From: Kocuria palustris
GTDB lineage: Bacteria > Actinomycetota > Actinomycetes > Actinomycetales > Micrococcaceae
Direction: 5' to 3'
Length of the DNA stretch: 64,000 nucleotides
NCBI RefSeq assembly: GCF_016907795.1
Contig: NZ_JAFBCR010000001.1
Location: 1,736,001-1,800,000 of the forward strand
A program made the position numbers and the translations under genes. Positions 24,652-32,540 of this stretch are shown here, one piece after another (within the stretch, counting starts at the first letter, position 1; every line of letters begins with the position of its first letter). Below the pieces are notes generated by a model that was given only the letters and a program-made list of their open reading frames with translations, had not been told where the DNA came from and made no database searches.

Positions 24652-25209
24652 ATGCACATGCCCTCTGAGCCCGTCTGGAGCTGGGTCGAGACGCCGATCG
24701 GCGACGGCCTGATCGTGATCGGGCCGCAGGGTGCGATCCGGGCGGCGTTCTCCCGCCCCGACGGCACGGGCATGCCCAGCGAGGAGTCCGTTCTGATCGA
24801 GGCGGGCGCTCAGCTCGGAGCTGCGCCTGCGCACGACCCTGCCGCGCTGGCCGAGATCCTGGAGCGGATCGAGGCCTGGTTCGACGGCTCCGTGCAGGAC
24901 CTCGACGTGCCCGTCGACCTCGCTCCGGCTGACGGCTTCAGACGGGCGGCGTGGGAGCGGATCGCGCAGATCCCGTACGGGCAGACCCTGGCCTACGGGC
25001 AGCTGGCCGCCGAGGCGGGCCGTCCCCGAGCCGCACGTGCGGCGGGGACGCTGTGCTCGGAGGTCCGGGTGCCCCTGTTCCTCCCGGTGCACCGCGTGAC
25101 CCGCGCCGACGGCAGCACCGGCGAGCCCGACCCCCGCCATGCCGTGCGCCGCATGCTGATCGACCACGAGCGCGCGGTCCTGACCGGCGGCCCATCCCCC
25201 TGGGCGTGA
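24652..25209 (+). CDS. O6-alkylguanine-DNA alkyltransferase homologue lacking the acceptor Cys
   Basis: A 185-residue protein with full MGMT/Ogt architecture: N-terminal ribonuclease-like half, then WERIAQIPYGQTLAYGQLAA, the helix-turn-helix Arg finger region [10 protein letters not shown] and the active-site loop. The universal PCHRV reads PVHRV here (Val146 in place of Cys, DNA 25081-25100, gtgcaccgc for VHR). It cannot accept an alkyl group by the known mechanism. Alkyltransferase-like (ATL) proteins carry Trp at this position and flag lesions for nucleotide excision repair; Val would be an unusual member. A -10-like CAGGAT ends 6 nt before the start. Confidence 0.85.
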   Translation: MHMPSEPVWSWVETPIGDGLIVIGPQGAIRAAFSRPDGTGMPSEESVLIEAGAQLGAAPAHDPAALAEILERIEAWFDGSVQDLDVPVDLAPADGFRRAAWERIAQIPYGQTLAYGQLAAEAGRPRAARAAGTLCSEVRVPLFLPVHRVTRADGSTGEPDPRHAVRRMLIDHERAVLTGGPSPWA

Positions 25210-25220
25210 GCGCTGCCCCA

Positions 25221-25308
25221 TCGAGGCCGCAGCACCGCATGCCCCCACCGTTGAGGCCGCACAGTCGCATGCCAACCGCGCTGATGGGTGGCCCTTCTGC
25301 GGCCTCAA
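25221..25308. repeat. palindromic repeat family C
   Basis: Two direct 23-bp modules, 25221-25243 and 25251-25273, start 30 bp apart. Both contain GAGGCCGCA near the start and CGCATGCC at the end. They are followed by an inverted partial copy ending TGCGGCCTCAA at 25308. The sequence differs from families A and B, but module length, 30-bp period and inverted pairing are the same. It fills the 142-bp gap between the MGMT-like and DUF2200 genes. Confidence 0.65.
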
Positions 25309-25351
25309 CGCGTGCGGCGGCGAGGCGATGCAGGTCGATAGGGTTCTGCGC

Positions 25352-25630
25352 ATGACGACCGATGGGAAGACCCTCCAGCGGGTTGCCGCCATGCCGTTCG
25401 CCTCGGTGTATCCGCACTACGTGACCAAGGTCGAGAAGAAGGGCCGCACCCGTGAGGAGCTGCACGCGGTCATCACCTGGCTGACCGGCTATGACGACGC
25501 CGAGATCCAGCACCACCTGGACGCCGAGACGCCGTTCGAGGAGCCGCTCATGCAGCAGGTCCGCTGGATGGACAAGCTGGTCGACGAGCGCGCCAAGGGC
25601 AAGGCGCTCGAGAAGATCCTGCGCGGCTGA
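25352..25630 (+). CDS. DUF2200 family protein, internally shortened
   Basis: A 92-residue cytoplasmic protein of unknown function. The family core MPFASVYPHYVTKVEKKGRT, the following VITWLTGYDDAEI and the C-terminal PLMQQVRWMDKLVDERAKGK are clear. DUF2200 members I recall are 110-120 residues and have about 25 residues (ending in a GVICG...VEEI segment) between the DFET-like and EDPLMQ motifs. Here ETPFEEPLMQ joins these directly. ATG 25352 is preferred; TAGGGT sits exactly 7 nt upstream, so the mRNA is probably leaderless. Confidence 0.8.
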   Translation: MTTDGKTLQRVAAMPFASVYPHYVTKVEKKGRTREELHAVITWLTGYDDAEIQHHLDAETPFEEPLMQQVRWMDKLVDERAKGKALEKILRG

Positions 25631-25634
25631 GGTC

Positions 25635-26480
25635 TCAGAAGCTCACGATGCCGGTGATCGTGACCTCCGCGGTCCCGCCGACCCACACGTCCTGACCGTC
25701 CGAGCGCACGCGCACCCGTCCGCTGCGACCGATCGCCGTGCCCTGCGCCGCCGTGTACTCCTCCGGTGCCACCCCGGCGCGGATCAGCCACGTCCCGAAG
25801 CCCGCCTGGAGGCTGCCCGTCACAGGGTCCTCGCGCATGCCGTGCTCCGTGGGCACGAAGGCGCGGACCTCCACGTCGGCATCCCGTGCCGGCTCATGCG
25901 GGCCGAAGACGCCCAAGCGCAGATCGTGCTCCGCGATCAGGGCGGCATCCGGCTCCAGGGCCAGGACGGCCTTGGCATCCGCCAGCACGATCCCCAGCCA
26001 CCCGGGCCCGTTGTCCACCCAGTTGGCGTCTTGGATCTCGCCCGGCTTCAGGCCGAGCGCCTCGGTGGCCAGCGCGAGGGCCGACGACTCGACTTCTCCG
26101 CCACGGCGCAGGGGAGGGGCTGAGAAGGACAGGCCGTCGTCGTCGGACAGGACGGTGATCAGACCCGCACCGCACTCCTGGACCACGGTCCCGTCCCGGC
26201 GCAGTGCGCCGCCGGCCGCCAGCCAGGCGCGTGCCGAGCCCAGGGTGGGGTGCCCGGCGAACGGCAGCTCCTCCTGCGGGGTGAAGATCCGCACGCGGTA
26301 ATCGGCCCGCTCGTCCTCCGGCGGCAGCAGGAAGGCAGTCTCGGAGAGGTTGGTCCAGCTCGCGAACTGGGCCATCTGCTCATCGGTGAGCTCGGCGGCG
26401 TCGTGCACGACGGCCAGCGGATTGCCCCCGTGCGGCACCGCGGAGAAGACATCGACCTGGGAGAAGCGGAAATCGACCAT
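25635..26480 (-). CDS. PhzF-family isomerase
   Basis: A 281-residue diaminopimelate-epimerase fold protein of the PhzF family. The expected catalytic set is present: Glu47 in NLSETAFLLP, His77 in FAGHPTLGSA and Asp218 in REDPVTGSLQ. Substrate unknown; no phenazine genes are near. The start ATG 26480 has a leaderless layout: TTGTGC, 16-nt spacer, CAGACT, 7 nt, ATG (on the minus strand). Convergent with DUF2200, 4 bp between stops. Confidence 0.88.
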   Translation of the reverse strand: MVDFRFSQVDVFSAVPHGGNPLAVVHDAAELTDEQMAQFASWTNLSETAFLLPPEDERADYRVRIFTPQEELPFAGHPTLGSARAWLAAGGALRRDGTVVQECGAGLITVLSDDDGLSFSAPPLRRGGEVESSALALATEALGLKPGEIQDANWVDNGPGWLGIVLADAKAVLALEPDAALIAEHDLRLGVFGPHEPARDADVEVRAFVPTEHGMREDPVTGSLQAGFGTWLIRAGVAPEEYTAAQGTAIGRSGRVRVRSDGQDVWVGGTAEVTITGIVSF

Positions 26481-26647
26481 GGTCGTGAGTCTGGCACTGG
26501 GCTCGGACGGCACAATGGCTCCGCGCGGTCATGGTGATCGTCGTGCTGAGGGCGGATCGGCTCTTCTGCGACGTCGGCCGTCGGTGGCAAGCTGGAGGCA
26601 CAGTCAACCGCGGACCCGCGTGCGGTCCGTTCGAGAGGAGCCCGACC

Positions 26648-27649
26648 ATGAAGCAGTTCATCGTCCCCGCCGGCGGCGGCCTGGAGAATCTCCGGGTCGA
26701 CGACGTCGCAGAGCCCGGCGCTCCCGGCCCCGGCGAGATCCGTGTGCAGGTCAAGGCCTCGAGCCTGAACTTCCACGACTACCTGGTGATCTCCGGCGGC
26801 ACGCCCCCGGACGAGGATCGCGTGCCCCTGGCGGATGCCTCCGGCGTGGTCGCGGAGGTCGGCGAGGGTGTCGACGAGTTCGCGGTCGGCGACCACGTGG
26901 TCTCCTTGTTCTTCCCGTTGTGGCAGTCCGGCGACGACGTCCCGTCCTCCTTCGCGGGCTCCCCGGGCGACGGGGTGGACGGCTATGCCCGCGAGTCCGT
27001 GGTGCGTCCGGCGAGCTGGTTCACTGCAGCGCCCGAGGGGTGGACCCACCCGGAGGCTGCGACCATCACCACCGCCGGCGCCACCGCCTGGCGCTGCCTG
27101 GTGACCGAGGGCGGTCTGAAGCCCGGGCAGACCGTGGTCCTGCTGGGCACCGGTGGCGTCTCGATCCTGGCGCTGCAGATCGCCAAGGCCATGGGTGCCC
27201 GCGTGGCGATCACGTCGTCGTCGGACGAGAAGCTCGCCCGCGCTCGCGAGCTCGGCGCCGACATTACGGTGAACTACAACGACGACCCCGAGTGGGGCCG
27301 CACGATCAAGAAGCAGACCGGCGGGGCGGACATCGTCCTGGAGTCCGCCGGCGCGCAGACCCTGCCGCAGTCGCTGCGGGCCGTGAAGCCGGGCGGGGTG
27401 ATCTCGCTGATCGGCGTGGTCGCCGGCGACAAGGGCGAGATCCCCACTGCGCTGCTGATGACCAAGCAGGTGCGCCTGCACGGCGTGCTGGTGGGCTCGC
27501 GGGCCATGCAGCAGGAGTTCGTGGCGGCCATGGACGGCCTGGGCATCCGGCCGGTGCTGGATCAGACCCTGCCCATGACCGATCTGGCGAAGGCCTGCGA
27601 ACTGATGCAGGGCCAGTCCCACCTGGGCAAGATCGCCCTGGAGTGGTGA
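26648..27649 (+). CDS. zinc-type alcohol dehydrogenase/quinone oxidoreductase family (MDR)
   Basis: A 333-residue NAD(P)-dependent medium-chain reductase. The GroES-like domain (ADASGVVAEVGEGVDEFAVG) precedes a Rossmann domain (TVVLLGTGGVSILALQIAKA). The catalytic-zinc Cys found in true alcohol dehydrogenases is replaced in the N-terminal segment (SSLNFHDYLV), so a zinc-independent reductase is more likely. ATG 26648 has GAGAGGAG upstream. Monocistronic. Confidence 0.85.
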   Translation: MKQFIVPAGGGLENLRVDDVAEPGAPGPGEIRVQVKASSLNFHDYLVISGGTPPDEDRVPLADASGVVAEVGEGVDEFAVGDHVVSLFFPLWQSGDDVPSSFAGSPGDGVDGYARESVVRPASWFTAAPEGWTHPEAATITTAGATAWRCLVTEGGLKPGQTVVLLGTGGVSILALQIAKAMGARVAITSSSDEKLARARELGADITVNYNDDPEWGRTIKKQTGGADIVLESAGAQTLPQSLRAVKPGGVISLIGVVAGDKGEIPTALLMTKQVRLHGVLVGSRAMQQEFVAAMDGLGIRPVLDQTLPMTDLAKACELMQGQSHLGKIALEW

Positions 27650-27667
27650 GACCGCGTCCCTGAGTAC

Positions 27668-27798
27668 GCGGCTGCCTGCCGAGATCCCGTTTCCCTGCGC
27701 CCGTTCCGCCGAGATCCCGCCAGAATGCGCGGAATCACGGAATCCGCGCACGGAAGCGGGATCTCGGCATCAGCGGCGCACGGAAGCATGATCTCGGC
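27668..27798. repeat. palindromic repeat family B, complete copy
   Basis: Four 23-bp modules: direct at 27678-27700 and 27708-27730, inverted at 27746-27768 and 27776-27798. Starts are spaced 30, 38 and 30 bp, giving exact two-fold symmetry. Modules start GCCGAGATC and end TGCGC. GCGGCTGCCT precedes the first module and recurs before the second copy at 28191. The element lies between the MDR stop and the ASCH start, so the ASCH gene is flanked by two B elements. Confidence 0.88.
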
Positions 27799-27814
27799 GA
27801 GGAGAGAGGGCGCT

Positions 27815-28264
27815 ATGGGCGTGATGTCCTCTTGGGCCGGCGTCCGGGCTGAGGTCGCTGGTCTGCCTGAGCAGGTGCCGGATGCATGGGCCTTCGGGGC
27901 CACGAGCGAGCAGGCCGACGAGCTGCTGGGCCTGGTGCTCGCCGGGACCAAGACGGGGACTGCATCCTCGCTGTTGGACTACGAGGCCGAGGGCGAGCCG
28001 TTGCCGACAGCAGGGGACCTGCGCATCCTCCAGGACGGCCGCGGGGAGCCGCGCGCTGTGATCCGCACGACTGGCGTGCACGTGGCCCCCTTCTGCGAGG
28101 TCGGCGCAGGGCATGCGCGCGCCGAAGGGGAGGGCGACCGGTCCCTGGCGCACTGGCGCACCCGGTGCCGTCCAGCTGACGCTTTCGCGCGCGGCTGCCT
28201 GCCGAGCTCACGCTTCCGCGCTCCCGGTCCGTCGAGATCACGCCAGAATGCACGGAATCGCTGA
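27815..28264 (+). CDS. ASCH-domain protein with lost 3' end (probable pseudogene)
   Basis: The first ~115 codons encode a recognisable ASCH domain: AWAFGATSEQADELLGLVLA, GTKTGTASSLLDYEAEGEPL, PTAGDLRILQDGRGEPRAV and AEGEGDRSLAHWR. In the family I recall about 35 further residues (a HWxFF...CxRFxVV block). Here the frame passes instead into unrelated Arg/Ser-rich sequence and through the second B element (from 28191) to a stop at 28262-28264. The start is ATG 27815 with GGAGAGAGG upstream. The gene is therefore 3'-truncated and likely inactive. Confidence 0.7.
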   Translation: MGVMSSWAGVRAEVAGLPEQVPDAWAFGATSEQADELLGLVLAGTKTGTASSLLDYEAEGEPLPTAGDLRILQDGRGEPRAVIRTTGVHVAPFCEVGAGHARAEGEGDRSLAHWRTRCRPADAFARGCLPSSRFRAPGPSRSRQNARNR

Positions 28265-28291
28265 TTCTGCGCATGGAAGCGTGATCTCGGC
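28191..28291. repeat. palindromic repeat family B, partial copy
   Basis: Modules at 28201-28223 and 28231-28253 (direct) and 28269-28291 (inverted), with the same 30- and 38-bp start spacing as the complete copy and the same leading GCGGCTGCCT (28191-28200). A fourth module, expected at 28299, is not recognisable. It overlaps the aberrant 3' part of the ASCH frame. Confidence 0.85.
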
Positions 28292-28348
28292 ACGGGCGAT
28301 GCGCGGATGCGTCGATTCGACGACCGCCGCGTGTCCATCATCACCCAA

Positions 28349-28395
28349 AGTGCAGTTGTGCAGAAATAGCGCGAGTGCAAAAATGCACTAGTGCA
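28349..28395. promoter_or_regulatory. operator cluster of TetR gene (AGTGCA half-sites)
   Basis: A perfect palindrome AGTGCA-AAAA-TGCACT at 28374-28389 abuts the GTG start codon. Further AGTGCA half-sites lie at 28349-28354 and 28390-28395, with TGTGCA at 28358-28362. Such clustering over the start is typical of autorepression by a TetR regulator. Confidence 0.65.
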
Positions 28396-29011
28396 AGAAG
28401 AGAGTCTGAGAGAGCGCAAGAAGGCCCGGACGTGGCATGACATCCATGTCGCCGCCGCCGAGGCCGTTCTGGAGCGAGGTCTCCAGGCCGTGACGGTGGA
28501 GGACATCGCCGCGTCCGTGGGGATCTCCCAGCGCACGTTCTTCAACTACTTCCCCACCAAGGACCACGCGGTCATGGGGGTGCGCGAGCCCGCCATCCCG
28601 GACGGCGCCGCCGAGCGGCCACCTGAGGGCGCGAGCACGCTGCGCAGCGTCGTCGAGCTCTACATGCAGCTGCTGGCCTCCGCCATGCCCGCGAAGTCCG
28701 CGGACTTCCGAGTCCGCCTCATGCAGACCCACCCGGACCTCGGGCGGCTGCTCAAGGACACGATGCACGGCTGCGAGCACATGGTGCGCGACGTCGTGCA
28801 CGGCTGGGCCGAGCAGGGTCTGGAGCCGCGGCTGCTGGGCCCCGGGCATGACCTCGACGAGCGCATCAGCATGCTCGTGCTCACGGCCGGTGCCGCCCTG
28901 CGCTTCGTGTTCTCCCGCCCGGACCGGGTTCCGGGCTCAGATCCTTCCCCGGAGGACCTCGACCACGCGGTCGACGTCCTCGTCAGTCTCATCAGAACGG
29001 ACCACGCATGA
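28391..29011 (+). CDS. TetR-family regulator of the adjacent drug exporter
   Basis: A 206-residue regulator. The N-terminal helix-turn-helix spans about residues 10-57 (AAAEAVLERGLQAVTVEDIA, then ASVGISQRTFFNYFPTKDHA). The C-terminal ligand domain is all-alpha. The GTG at 28391 has no Shine-Dalgarno sequence and lies inside the operator cluster, so the message is probably leaderless. It overlaps the exporter gene by 4 bp (ATGA), arguing that it represses this two-gene operon. Confidence 0.9.
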   Translation: MQEESLRERKKARTWHDIHVAAAEAVLERGLQAVTVEDIAASVGISQRTFFNYFPTKDHAVMGVREPAIPDGAAERPPEGASTLRSVVELYMQLLASAMPAKSADFRVRLMQTHPDLGRLLKDTMHGCEHMVRDVVHGWAEQGLEPRLLGPGHDLDERISMLVLTAGAALRFVFSRPDRVPGSDPSPEDLDHAVDVLVSLIRTDHA

Positions 29012-30894
29012 CCACGACACCCCCTTGGGGCGACTCCACGGAGCGTCCCTCCGACGAGCGCCAGCCCACGGGCGCGCTCACGGCCGTCGACTCGGCCAGC
29101 CTGGGCCTGCCCAGCTCCTCGCCGATGACCGGCCAGCTCACCGCCGTCCGCGGCTCTTCCGCCGCGCATGAGGCAGAGAGCGCGGACCGGGCGCAGGAGG
29201 CCGACCAGCCGCGCCCCCGCCTGATCCCGATCTTCATCGCGCTGATGCTCGCGATGCTGCTGGCCTCGCTGAACCAGACGGTGCTCTCCACCGCGCTGCC
29301 CACCATCGTGGGCGAGCTCGACGGCGTGCACCAGATGCAGTGGGTCATCACCGGCTACATCCTGGCCTCGACCGTGACCATGCCCTTCTACGGCAAGATG
29401 GGCGACCAGATCGGGCGCAAGCCCCTGCTCGTGGGCGCGATCCTGGTGTTCATGGCCGGCTCCGTCGTGGGCGGGCTGGCTCCCACCATCTGGTGGCTGA
29501 TCGCCGCCCGCGTGGTCCAGGGCCTGGGCGGCGGCGGCCTGATCATCCTCTCCCAGACCGTGATCGCCGACATCGTCCCGGTGCGCGAGCGCGGCAAGTA
29601 CATGGGCGTCATGGGCGGCGTCTTCGCGCTGTCGTCGGTGGTGGGGCCGCTGATCGGCGGCTGGATCACCGAGGGTCCGGGCTGGCGCTACGCCTTCTGG
29701 ATGAGCGTCGCGCTCGGCGTGATCGCCCTGGCCGGCGTCGTCTTCTTCCTCAAGCTGCCCAAGCACCACGGCCGCGTCTCCGTGGACGTGTGGGGCATGC
29801 TGACCCTGGGCGTGGCGACCGTGGCCGTGATCCTGACGATCACCTGGGGCGGCAGCACCTACGACTGGGCCTCGGCGCAGATCTTCGGGCTGATCGCGAT
29901 CGCCGTGGTGTTCACCGGGGTCTTCATCGTCATCGAGTCCCGCGTGGCCGAGCCGGTGATGCCGCTGTCCATGTTCCGCAGCCGCACGTTCCTGCTGGCC
30001 ACGGCCTCCGGAATGATGATCTCCGTGGCCATGTTCGGCGCGATCGGCTACATGCCGACCTACCTGCAGATGGTCCACGGCGCCAGCGCGACCAGCTCGG
30101 GCCTGCTGATGACGCCCATGATGGCGGGCGTGCTGATCGCCTCGACCGGATCGGGAGCCCTGGTCTCGCGCTACGGCCGCTACAAGGCCTACCCGCTGGT
30201 CGGTGCGGTGCTCGTGGTCATCGCCCTGTACCTGCTCTCCCAGCTCACCGCTGAGGCCGCCGTGTGGCACGTGTGCCTGGCGCTGGGCGTCATGGGCGTG
30301 GGCCTGGGCCTGATCATCCAGATCCTGGTGCTCGCGGTGCAGAACGTGTTCCCCGGCTCGATGGTCGGCACGGCCACGTCGGGCAACAACTTCTTCCGCC
30401 AGGTCGGGGCCACGATCGGCTCGGGAGTGGTCGGCGTGATCTTCGCCGGTCGCCTGACCGACCTGATCGCCGAGCGGATGCCCGCCCAGGCCCAGGCGGC
30501 CATGCAGGGAAGCGGCTCGGACGCCTCCTCCGGGCTGACGCCCGAGCTGGTGGACTCGCTGCCGGCGCCGATCCAGGACGTGATCACCTCGTCCTACAAC
30601 GACGCCCTCACGCCGATCTTCATGGTGATGATCCCGCTCGTGGTGCTCGCGCTGATCCTGATGGCCTTCATCCCGGAGACGCCGCTGGCCACCTCCATGA
30701 AGCGCGACGTCCGGTCCGAGGGCGGCCGCGCCGACGACGCCCGTGGCGAGGTCTCCGGCTCCGCTGCGCGCCCCGCCGCTGAGGGGTCCGACGTCGACCG
30801 GTCCGCTGCCGATCGCACCGCCGACGACGAGCGCCGCGACCCGGCGCCCGAGCCCCTGCCGGTGCTCGACCCCCAGGAGCAGCCCCGCCGCTGA
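29008..30894 (+). CDS. MFS drug exporter, DHA2 (14-TM) family
   Basis: A 628-residue proton-coupled exporter with 14 predicted spans, a hydrophilic N-tail (residues 1-70) and an acidic C-tail (about 565-628). Motif A is GKMGDQIGRKPLL, and the antiporter region contains GGVFALSSVVGPLIGGW. The first span has LASLNQTVLSTALPTIVGEL, where the Asp usual in motif D1 (LDxTIV) is Asn. The family exports cationic drugs, antibiotics and dyes. Controlled by the overlapping TetR gene. Confidence 0.92.
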   Translation: MTTTPPWGDSTERPSDERQPTGALTAVDSASLGLPSSSPMTGQLTAVRGSSAAHEAESADRAQEADQPRPRLIPIFIALMLAMLLASLNQTVLSTALPTIVGELDGVHQMQWVITGYILASTVTMPFYGKMGDQIGRKPLLVGAILVFMAGSVVGGLAPTIWWLIAARVVQGLGGGGLIILSQTVIADIVPVRERGKYMGVMGGVFALSSVVGPLIGGWITEGPGWRYAFWMSVALGVIALAGVVFFLKLPKHHGRVSVDVWGMLTLGVATVAVILTITWGGSTYDWASAQIFGLIAIAVVFTGVFIVIESRVAEPVMPLSMFRSRTFLLATASGMMISVAMFGAIGYMPTYLQMVHGASATSSGLLMTPMMAGVLIASTGSGALVSRYGRYKAYPLVGAVLVVIALYLLSQLTAEAAVWHVCLALGVMGVGLGLIIQILVLAVQNVFPGSMVGTATSGNNFFRQVGATIGSGVVGVIFAGRLTDLIAERMPAQAQAAMQGSGSDASSGLTPELVDSLPAPIQDVITSSYNDALTPIFMVMIPLVVLALILMAFIPETPLATSMKRDVRSEGGRADDARGEVSGSAARPAAEGSDVDRSAADRTADDERRDPAPEPLPVLDPQEQPRR

Positions 30895-30916
30895 CCTGCG
30901 CAGCTCAGCCGCTCCC

Positions 30917-30952
30917 ACAGCGCCCCGCCGACCATGGTCGGCGGGGCGCTGT
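30917..30952 (+). terminator. intrinsic-type stem-loop after exporter
   Basis: A perfect 36-bp palindrome, arms ACAGCGCCCCGCCGAC around CATG, 22 bp after the exporter stop. Followed by CTCGTT rather than a T run, as usual in GC-rich actinobacteria. Confidence 0.75.
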
Positions 30953-31049
30953 CTCGTTAGGCTCGAGGGCATCGAGCGACGCGGATCACACCTGTTCCGC
31001 GCGCATCCCCGCGACGCCCGCTGCGGGCGCGCAGAAGGAGGACAGCCCT

Positions 31050-32507
31050 GTGACTCTTCTGGACACCTCGGCCTTCGACGGCCGCATCTTCACCGGCACG
31101 TGGGAGCAGGGCGAAGGCGAGCCGATCGTCGTGCGCAACCCGGCCGACAACGCCGAGCTGGCCACGATCGGCTCGGCCTCGGCGGAGCAGGTCCATCAGG
31201 CCGCCGCACGCGCAGTCTCGGCGCAGGAGAAGTGGATCGCGTTGAAGCCCTCCGAGCGCGCCTCGGTGCTGCGCCGCGCCGGCCAAGTCATCCAGGAGAA
31301 CCACGACGAGCTCTCCGGCTGGGTCATCCGCGAGACCGGCGGCATCCCCGCCAAGACCGGGCTGGAGGTCGGCAACACGGCCGCCGAGTGCTTCGAGGCC
31401 GCCGCCCTGCCGAGCCACCCGCACGGCCAGTGGCTGCCCTCCGACGGCGCCCACTGGTCCTTCTCTCGCCGCCGCCCCTGCGGTGTGGTCACGGTCATCG
31501 CGCCGTTCAACTTCCCGCTGCTGCTGGCCATGCGCTCCGTCGCCCCGGCCCTGGCCGCGGGCAATGCCGTGCTGCTCAAGCCGGATCCTCGCACCTCGGT
31601 CATCGGCGGCTTCGCCCTGGCCCGGATCTTCGAGGAGGCCGGGCTGCCCGAGGGCGTCCTGCAGGTGCTGCCCGGCGGCGGAGACATCGGCGCCGCATGC
31701 GTGGAGGCCGAGGAGGTCCGCGTCATCTCGTTCACGGGCTCCACCGCCGCGGGCCGGAAGATCGGCGCCGTCGCCTCGGAGAAGCTCAAGCGCGTGCACC
31801 TGGAGCTCGGCGGCAACAACGTGGCGATCGTGCTGCCGGGGGCTGATGTGGACCTGGCCGCCTCTGCCGGGGCCACCGGCTCGTTCTTCCACCAGGGCCA
31901 GATCTGCATGAGCACCGGCCGGCACATCGTCCATCAGGACGTCCACGATGAGTACGTCGACCGGCTGGTCGCCCGGGCCGAGGCCCTGGCGGTTGGCGAT
32001 CCCTCGACCGAGCAGGTCCACCTGGGCCCGATCATCGACGAGAAGCAGCTCAAGAACGTCGACTCGGTCGTCCAGGACTCCCTGACGGCCGGCGCCGTGG
32101 CGCGCACCGGCGCGGATCACGACGGCCTGTTCTACCGCCCGACCGTCCTCACCGACGTCACGCCGGACATGCCGGCCTGGTCGCAGGAGATCTTCGGCCC
32201 GGTCGCCCCGGTGCACCGGGTGGCCTCCGTGGACGAGGCCGTCGAGCTGGCCAATGCCTCCGAGTACGGACTGTCGGTCTCGATCATGGGCCCCGTGGGC
32301 GAGGCCATGAAGGTCGCCGATCGCATTCGCTCTGGCAAGGTGCACATCAATGAGATGACCGTGGCCGATGAGGCCAATGCGCCCTTCGGCGGTGTGGGCG
32401 ATTCGGGCAACGGCAGCCGCTTCGGAGGTGCTGAGGCCAATCTCGAGGCCTTCACCGAGATCCAGTGGGTGACGGTCTCCCCGGACGAGATCCAGCACCC
32501 GTTCTGA
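31050..32507 (+). CDS. benzaldehyde dehydrogenase-like aldehyde dehydrogenase
   Basis: A 485-residue NAD(P)-dependent aldehyde dehydrogenase. Cofactor region VTVIAPFNFPLLLAMRSVAP, nucleotide loop FTGSTAAGRKIG, catalytic Glu in LELGGNNVAIVLPG and catalytic Cys in FFHQGQICMSTGRH. The QICMST(G)R pattern is characteristic of XylC/aromatic aldehyde dehydrogenases. GTG start 31050 with AAGGAGGA upstream. The benzoate-type transporter BenE is encoded 1 kb away, supporting an aromatic substrate. Confidence 0.85.
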   Translation: MTLLDTSAFDGRIFTGTWEQGEGEPIVVRNPADNAELATIGSASAEQVHQAAARAVSAQEKWIALKPSERASVLRRAGQVIQENHDELSGWVIRETGGIPAKTGLEVGNTAAECFEAAALPSHPHGQWLPSDGAHWSFSRRRPCGVVTVIAPFNFPLLLAMRSVAPALAAGNAVLLKPDPRTSVIGGFALARIFEEAGLPEGVLQVLPGGGDIGAACVEAEEVRVISFTGSTAAGRKIGAVASEKLKRVHLELGGNNVAIVLPGADVDLAASAGATGSFFHQGQICMSTGRHIVHQDVHDEYVDRLVARAEALAVGDPSTEQVHLGPIIDEKQLKNVDSVVQDSLTAGAVARTGADHDGLFYRPTVLTDVTPDMPAWSQEIFGPVAPVHRVASVDEAVELANASEYGLSVSIMGPVGEAMKVADRIRSGKVHINEMTVADEANAPFGGVGDSGNGSRFGGAEANLEAFTEIQWVTVSPDEIQHPF

Positions 32508-32540
32508 GCCACGTGCCCGCTGCGCTGTCGGGCAGCGGGC

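Noticed and set aside
27815-28264. ASCH gene as part of a toxin-antitoxin or defence cassette carried between B elements
   Set aside because: Only one, truncated gene lies between the repeats, with no partner gene; the simpler reading is repeat-associated truncation.
25221-28291. CRISPR-like array, because modules recur at 30-bp steps
   Set aside because: Modules are in inverted pairs, at most two in a row, with 7-bp gaps instead of spacers, and no cas genes are near.
28113-28391. small plus-strand frame across the second B element
   Set aside because: Reads through a repeat and the TetR operator; no start signal.
28660-30972. 770-codon minus-strand frame opposite the drug exporter
   Set aside because: Composition dominated by His, Arg, Asp and Gln, no motif, no ribosome-binding site; shadow of the MFS gene.
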